Below, one piece after another: positions 60,322 to 64,000 of a DNA stretch of 64,000 nt. Made by a program: the position numbers and the translations under genes. The DNA comes from an uncultured Flavobacteriales bacterium (GTDB lineage: Bacteria; Bacteroidota; Bacteroidia; Flavobacteriales_E; Vicingaceae): NCBI GenBank assembly GCA_913056345.1, contig CAJXMH010000001.1, positions 1 to 64,000 on the forward strand, in the 5' to 3' direction. A model generated the notes under the pieces. That model was given only the letters and a program-made list of their open reading frames with translations, searched no databases and had not been told where the DNA came from. Each line of letters opens with the position of its first letter. Position 1 is the first letter of the stretch.

Positions 60322-60697
60322 AAAGTGGGGATTTTATGCATTAATGGTGTTTTATGCCTTTGCGGGTTTAAATCACTTTCTGATGCCTGATTTCTACTTA
60401 GGCTTAATCCCAGATTACTTTGATTCTAAACCAACTTACAACGCTTTAGCAGGGGTTGGAGAGATCTTAGTAGCGATTGGATTATATTATCCGCTTAGCA
60501 GAAAAGCGGGAGTTTATGGTATTCTTTTTTTACTGCTGGCCTTTATACCTGCTCACATTGACTTTATTCGAGTGGGTGCTTGTGTGACCGATAGTTTGTG
60601 TGTGCCTGAATGGGTAGCTTGGGTTAGGTTGATCCTAATTCATCCGTTCTTAATTTGGTGGGCATGGATCTATCGAAATTACCGCATAAAAGATTAA
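60284..60697 (+). CDS. DoxX-like membrane protein
   Basis: The 137 residues have four helices and the DoxX-like FYAFAGLNHFLMPDFYLGLIPDY stretch near the N-terminus, followed by GEILVAIGLYYPLSRKAGVYG. It overlaps the preceding gene by 38 bp and the next gene begins 1 bp after it, so the three form one transcript. Confidence 0.72.
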   Translation: MFTELRAGDSDPKKWGFYALMVFYAFAGLNHFLMPDFYLGLIPDYFDSKPTYNALAGVGEILVAIGLYYPLSRKAGVYGILFLLLAFIPAHIDFIRVGACVTDSLCVPEWVAWVRLILIHPFLIWWAWIYRNYRIKD

Positions 60698-60698
60698 G

Positions 60699-61127
60699 AT
60701 GGTTGACCTTTGTATTCGTCTTTTCGTTGATACTGCCTTGTTAATGCTTATCTGGATGACACAATTGATTGTTTATCCTTCTTTTACTTATTTGAAATCC
60801 GATGCAGTAAGCAAGTGGCATCCTTTGTACACCAAACGCATATCAGTTTTGGTTGCGCCACTTATGCTCTTTCAGCTTTTTTATGTGGCCTTTCAGCTCT
60901 TTGTTGCACCCTCTTATTACCAAGCTGGTAGCCTGTTCATAGTAGTGCTTACTTTCTTGATCACTTTTGTAAAGGCGGTGCCGAAACACGCAGCGGTTGA
61001 GACTAATCCCAATCAAGCTAAAAGTATTTTTCAGCAATTAGTAGCCATCAATTGGCAAAGAACCTTTTTGTACTCCGCACTTTTTGTGTGGACAGTTTTT
61101 GAGTTATACCTAAAACTAACTTCCTAA
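60699..61127 (+). CDS. Small membrane protein
   Basis: Unknown function. The 142-residue product has four hydrophobic helices. The first contains WMTQLIVYPSFTYL, and the block around WHPLYTKRISVLVAPLMLFQ resembles a family of small Bacteroidota membrane proteins sharing a Q-x-x-x-Y-P-x-F motif. Last of the three-gene run. Confidence 0.65.
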   Translation: MVDLCIRLFVDTALLMLIWMTQLIVYPSFTYLKSDAVSKWHPLYTKRISVLVAPLMLFQLFYVAFQLFVAPSYYQAGSLFIVVLTFLITFVKAVPKHAAVETNPNQAKSIFQQLVAINWQRTFLYSALFVWTVFELYLKLTS

Positions 61128-61157
61128 GGCTTTGCTTATCTTTTCAACCTTTAAGAC

Positions 61158-63581
61158 ATGAATATGCACATGAGAACGATTAGCACTTTAATCCTAGCTC
61201 TATTGGTGAGTTTTTCTGCTCAAGCCCAACTATTTGGCAAGAAAAAGAAGGAGACAGAAAAAGAAAAACAAGAAAAAGGGAATTATTACGATTTAGTAGG
61301 AGGCGCCAAAGTAAAAAGCGATTCTGGGGTTTTTCTCCTGCACCAAAAAGAAGAGGATTATTTTTTTGAAATCCCTTTAAGTCTGCTAAACCGTGACTTT
61401 TTATGGGTTAGCAGGATCGCTAAAATTCCCAATGGTTTTGGAGGAGGTTATATCAATGCGGGTTCAAAAACCAATGAACAACTTGTACAGTGGTCTAAAT
61501 CCGGTAAAAAGGTATTGCTGCGGTCTTTTTCTTACCAAAGCGTTGCAAATGATACGTTGCCCATTTTCCAGTCGGTGGCCGATAACAACTATGCTCCTAT
61601 CATTGCAGCTTTCAAAATAGAAGATTATAATCCTGACTCTACCGCTTTGCTGATTAAGGTAAATGAGCTCTTTTTAAAGGATGTAAAAGCGATTAGTGGT
61701 TTGTCATCTGGAATTCGTAAGGCATACAAAGTGAGTAAACTCGATCAAGACCGAAGTTTTATTAGCCGTTTTCAAACTTTCCCTGAGAATGTGGAAGTGA
61801 GACAGGATTTGACTTATTCAGCTTCCAAGCCTCCATCAGCTAGTCGTACAGGAACCATCTCCATGCAATTGAGTCAATCCATGTATTTATTGCCTGAAAA
61901 ACCCATGCAAGCAAGAGCTTTTGATCAAAGGGTAGGTTGGTTTACCATCAGTCAGATCGACTACGGTTCTGAGGCACTCAAGGCAGACCAAAAGCGTTAC
62001 ATTAGAAGATGGAGACTAGAGCCTAAAGATCCTGAGGCTTATGCAAGGGGTGAGTTAGTGGAACCTAAAAAGCCAATCATTTATTATTTAGATCCTGCTA
62101 CTCCTGAGCGCTGGAGACCTTATTTCAAGCAAGGAATTGAAGATTGGCAAGTGGCTTTTGAAGCAGCAGGCTTTAAGAATGCTATTCTGGCTAAAGAGGC
62201 ACCTAGCCCTGAAGAAGATCCTGATTGGAGTCCCGAAGATGCTCGTTTTTCAACTGTGCGTTATGTAGCAACTACCACGCGGAATGCCATGGGACCTAGT
62301 GTGAGCGATCCTCGTTCGGGTGAAATTATTGAAAGTGATATTGTGTGGTATCACAACCATTTGCGCTCATACCGTAACCGCTATCTTCTAGAAACAGGGG
62401 CGGCAAACCCTAAAGCGAGAACTTTAGAAACTCCAGAAGAAGAGATTGGAGAAATGATGCGCATGGTTATTGCCCATGAAATCGGACATGCGCTTGGTTT
62501 ACCCCATAACATGAAAGCCAGCTATGCCTATCCAACAGATTCGCTTCGTTCAGCTCGCTTTACCCAAAAATGGGGGCTAGCTTCAACTTTAATGGATTAT
62601 ACTCGATACAATTATGTGGCTCAGCCTGGTGATTCAGGAGTAAGGTGGGTGCGCATGTTAGGCCCTTATGACCTTTACGCTATTAATTGGGGTTACCGTT
62701 ATTTTCCTCAGCTAAATTCTGCAGAAGCTGAAAAGCCAGTCTTGGATAGCATGATCAGGGCAAAAGCAGGCGATCCGGTCTATTTATTTGGCGGAAGAAA
62801 CAGTTTTGACCCAAGCTCCCAAACTGAATCTGTTGGGGATGATCCTGTAAAGGCAAGTAGCTATGGCATGAAAAACTTGAAGGTCGTGGCTGAGAACCTT
62901 GCTGAATGGACGGCAAGTCCGGGAGAAGGTTATGCAGACTTGGAGGAATTGTTTGGGGAGTTGTTAGGAGTTTGGAGAAGGTATTCTGGACATGTGATCA
63001 CCAATATTGGCGGAGTTTATGAGGAGCTCAAAACTACAGAAGATGATGGCTTTGTATACCAACATATTGCCAAGGAAGAGCAGGAGAGGAGCATGGAATT
63101 TTTGAATGAAAGCGTGTTTAATTCACCCAAATGGTTAATGCAAGAGGCTATTTTAGCCAACATTGCTCCTTACAAAACCATTGAAAAGATTAGCAAAACA
63201 CAAGAGCGGCTTTTGAGGCAGCTTTTATCTGAGAACAGAATGCAGCGTATGCTTGAGAATGAGGTAATAAACCAAGACCAAGCGTATAGTTTGCAAGAAA
63301 TGCTAGCAGATCTGAGAAAAGGACTGTGGTCGGAAGTTTATCGATCGCAACCCATTGACCATTTTAGAAGAGCCTTACAAAATGCTCATGTAGCCCGCTT
63401 AGCAGAATGGACAGAGGAAGAGACCGTTGAGCCAAACGAATACCGTTCGCATGCTAGGGCAGAATTGAAAGCGATTGAACGTCTGGCAAGCCAAAAGGCT
63501 CGGACTTATCCAGATGGCGCAGAGCGTTATCATTTAGAGGCTATAGCAGCTTCTGCCAACAAAGCATTGAAATCGGACTAA
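61158..63581 (+). CDS. Large secreted zinc metalloprotease (DUF5117/DUF5118 type)
   Basis: The 807-residue protein has a signal peptide (ISTLILALLVSFSAQAQ), DUF5118 and DUF5117 regions (about 30-360) and then the zinc-binding HEIGHALGLPHN (H440, E441, H444), the extended HExxHxxGxxH pattern of metzincin-like proteases, and MDYTRYNYVAQPGD further on. This is a common exported Bacteroidota protease of unknown target. It starts 30 bp after the small membrane genes. Confidence 0.88.
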   Translation: MNMHMRTISTLILALLVSFSAQAQLFGKKKKETEKEKQEKGNYYDLVGGAKVKSDSGVFLLHQKEEDYFFEIPLSLLNRDFLWVSRIAKIPNGFGGGYINAGSKTNEQLVQWSKSGKKVLLRSFSYQSVANDTLPIFQSVADNNYAPIIAAFKIEDYNPDSTALLIKVNELFLKDVKAISGLSSGIRKAYKVSKLDQDRSFISRFQTFPENVEVRQDLTYSASKPPSASRTGTISMQLSQSMYLLPEKPMQARAFDQRVGWFTISQIDYGSEALKADQKRYIRRWRLEPKDPEAYARGELVEPKKPIIYYLDPATPERWRPYFKQGIEDWQVAFEAAGFKNAILAKEAPSPEEDPDWSPEDARFSTVRYVATTTRNAMGPSVSDPRSGEIIESDIVWYHNHLRSYRNRYLLETGAANPKARTLETPEEEIGEMMRMVIAHEIGHALGLPHNMKASYAYPTDSLRSARFTQKWGLASTLMDYTRYNYVAQPGDSGVRWVRMLGPYDLYAINWGYRYFPQLNSAEAEKPVLDSMIRAKAGDPVYLFGGRNSFDPSSQTESVGDDPVKASSYGMKNLKVVAENLAEWTASPGEGYADLEELFGELLGVWRRYSGHVITNIGGVYEELKTTEDDGFVYQHIAKEEQERSMEFLNESVFNSPKWLMQEAILANIAPYKTIEKISKTQERLLRQLLSENRMQRMLENEVINQDQAYSLQEMLADLRKGLWSEVYRSQPIDHFRRALQNAHVARLAEWTEEETVEPNEYRSHARAELKAIERLASQKARTYPDGAERYHLEAIAASANKALKSD

Positions 63582-63584
63582 AGC

Positions 63585-64000
63585 CTATGTGGCTTTGATT
63601 AGGTATTGATAAGGTAGTAGGTCCAGAAGGACTTCCTCTATTTCAAAGCCTGCAGCTTGAAGTTCTTGAACAACAATTTCCCTGCTGATTTTATGGTCTA
63701 CTGAAGGTCCCATGGGAAGTTCCTTTTTGAAGAAGTCAATCACCACTAGCTCACCATTTTTATTCAAACCATCTTTTACCTTTTTGAAATAGGCGATACG
63801 ATCTTCGATGTGGTGGTAGGTATTGACGATCAAAACGAGATCAACTTCTCCTGCATCTAGGGCAGGAGAGTCGTAGGGTATTTTCCTGCACTCAATGACA
63901 TCCAGTTTTTCGTCTTCAATGCGTTTTTCAATGTGATCAAGAAACTCTTGGTTTACATCAGCAGCAATGACTTGAGCACCCTTGGCGGCTAATTTCACAG
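63585..64000 (-). CDS. Class I SAM-dependent methyltransferase, partial
   Basis: Runs off the right edge of the window: the visible part (about 138 residues) begins inside the SAM-binding fold at KLAAKGAQVIAADVNQEFL, and the first GxGxG strand lies outside. VLIVNTYHHIEDRIAYF matches motif II/III of the Methyltransf_11 group. Substrate unknown. Confidence 0.8.
   Translation of the reverse strand, partial: VKLAAKGAQVIAADVNQEFLDHIEKRIEDEKLDVIECRKIPYDSPALDAGEVDLVLIVNTYHHIEDRIAYFKKVKDGLNKNGELVVIDFFKKELPMGPSVDHKISREIVVQELQAAGFEIEEVLLDLLPYQYLIKAT

Overview
The window looks like a chromosome segment of a marine-type member of the Bacteroidota, probably Flavobacteriales near the Cryomorphaceae/Schleiferiaceae (this placement is inference). 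Supporting signs are the -7 promoter motif TAnnTTTG, a type IX secretion sorting domain, S16 with a long low-complexity tail, the order zapA - 6S-like RNA - rny, the order LptD / amidase / MCE protein / Fe-S reductase pair, and several Bacteroidota-restricted families (DUF6090-like, DUF4293-like, HHH/beta-barrel proteins). No tRNA, rRNA or CRISPR array was seen.

Layout. 1-2940 is accessory DNA: an IS1182-type element (about 43-1714) next to an AT-rich unknown gene (1905-2690) that is flanked on both sides by inverted-repeat structures carrying integron-like GTTAGGC/GCCTAAC boxes. 2941-8837 is a tightly packed minus-strand operon (aminotransferase, heptose kinase, WbqC-like, acyl-CoA carboxylase beta, DUF6090-like, TSUP exporter). 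8970-10233 holds a membrane-anchored protein and a VIT1/CCC1 metal transporter. 10283-12827 is the rpsP-rimM-trmN6-nitroreductase operon with a clear promoter. 13581-20645 holds LptD on one strand and a divergent amidase-MlaD-Fe-S-CCG run. 21668-26045 is a second unsettled region: a SpoIIE-type phosphatase gene with in-frame palindromic insertions, a duplicated copy of its 3' end, and an AAA ATPase gene between the two copies. 26042-31738 carries envelope genes and the coiled-coil / zapA / 6S RNA / rny locus. 31862-43485 holds a type II sulfide:quinone reductase, aroB-aroA, an outer-membrane protein pair, an acyltransferase and a two-component system. 43562-55877 includes DoxX-like genes, an M49 peptidase, a ThuA/T9SS protein, acs, pirin, rplS, trmD, mltG and a phosphohexomutase. 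55931-64000 includes a BLUF photoreceptor, MutS2, three small membrane proteins, a large zinc metalloprotease and a methyltransferase cut by the window end.

Themes. Most genes are envelope biogenesis (LptD, MCE, amidase, M23, MltG, heptose kinase, acyltransferase), translation (S16, L19, RimM, TrmD, TrmN6) and central metabolism. The most unusual signals are the cassette-like unit at 1717-2756, and in the phosphatase gene a 46-bp element inserted twice in frame whose immediate flanks differ between copies yet are complementary within each copy.
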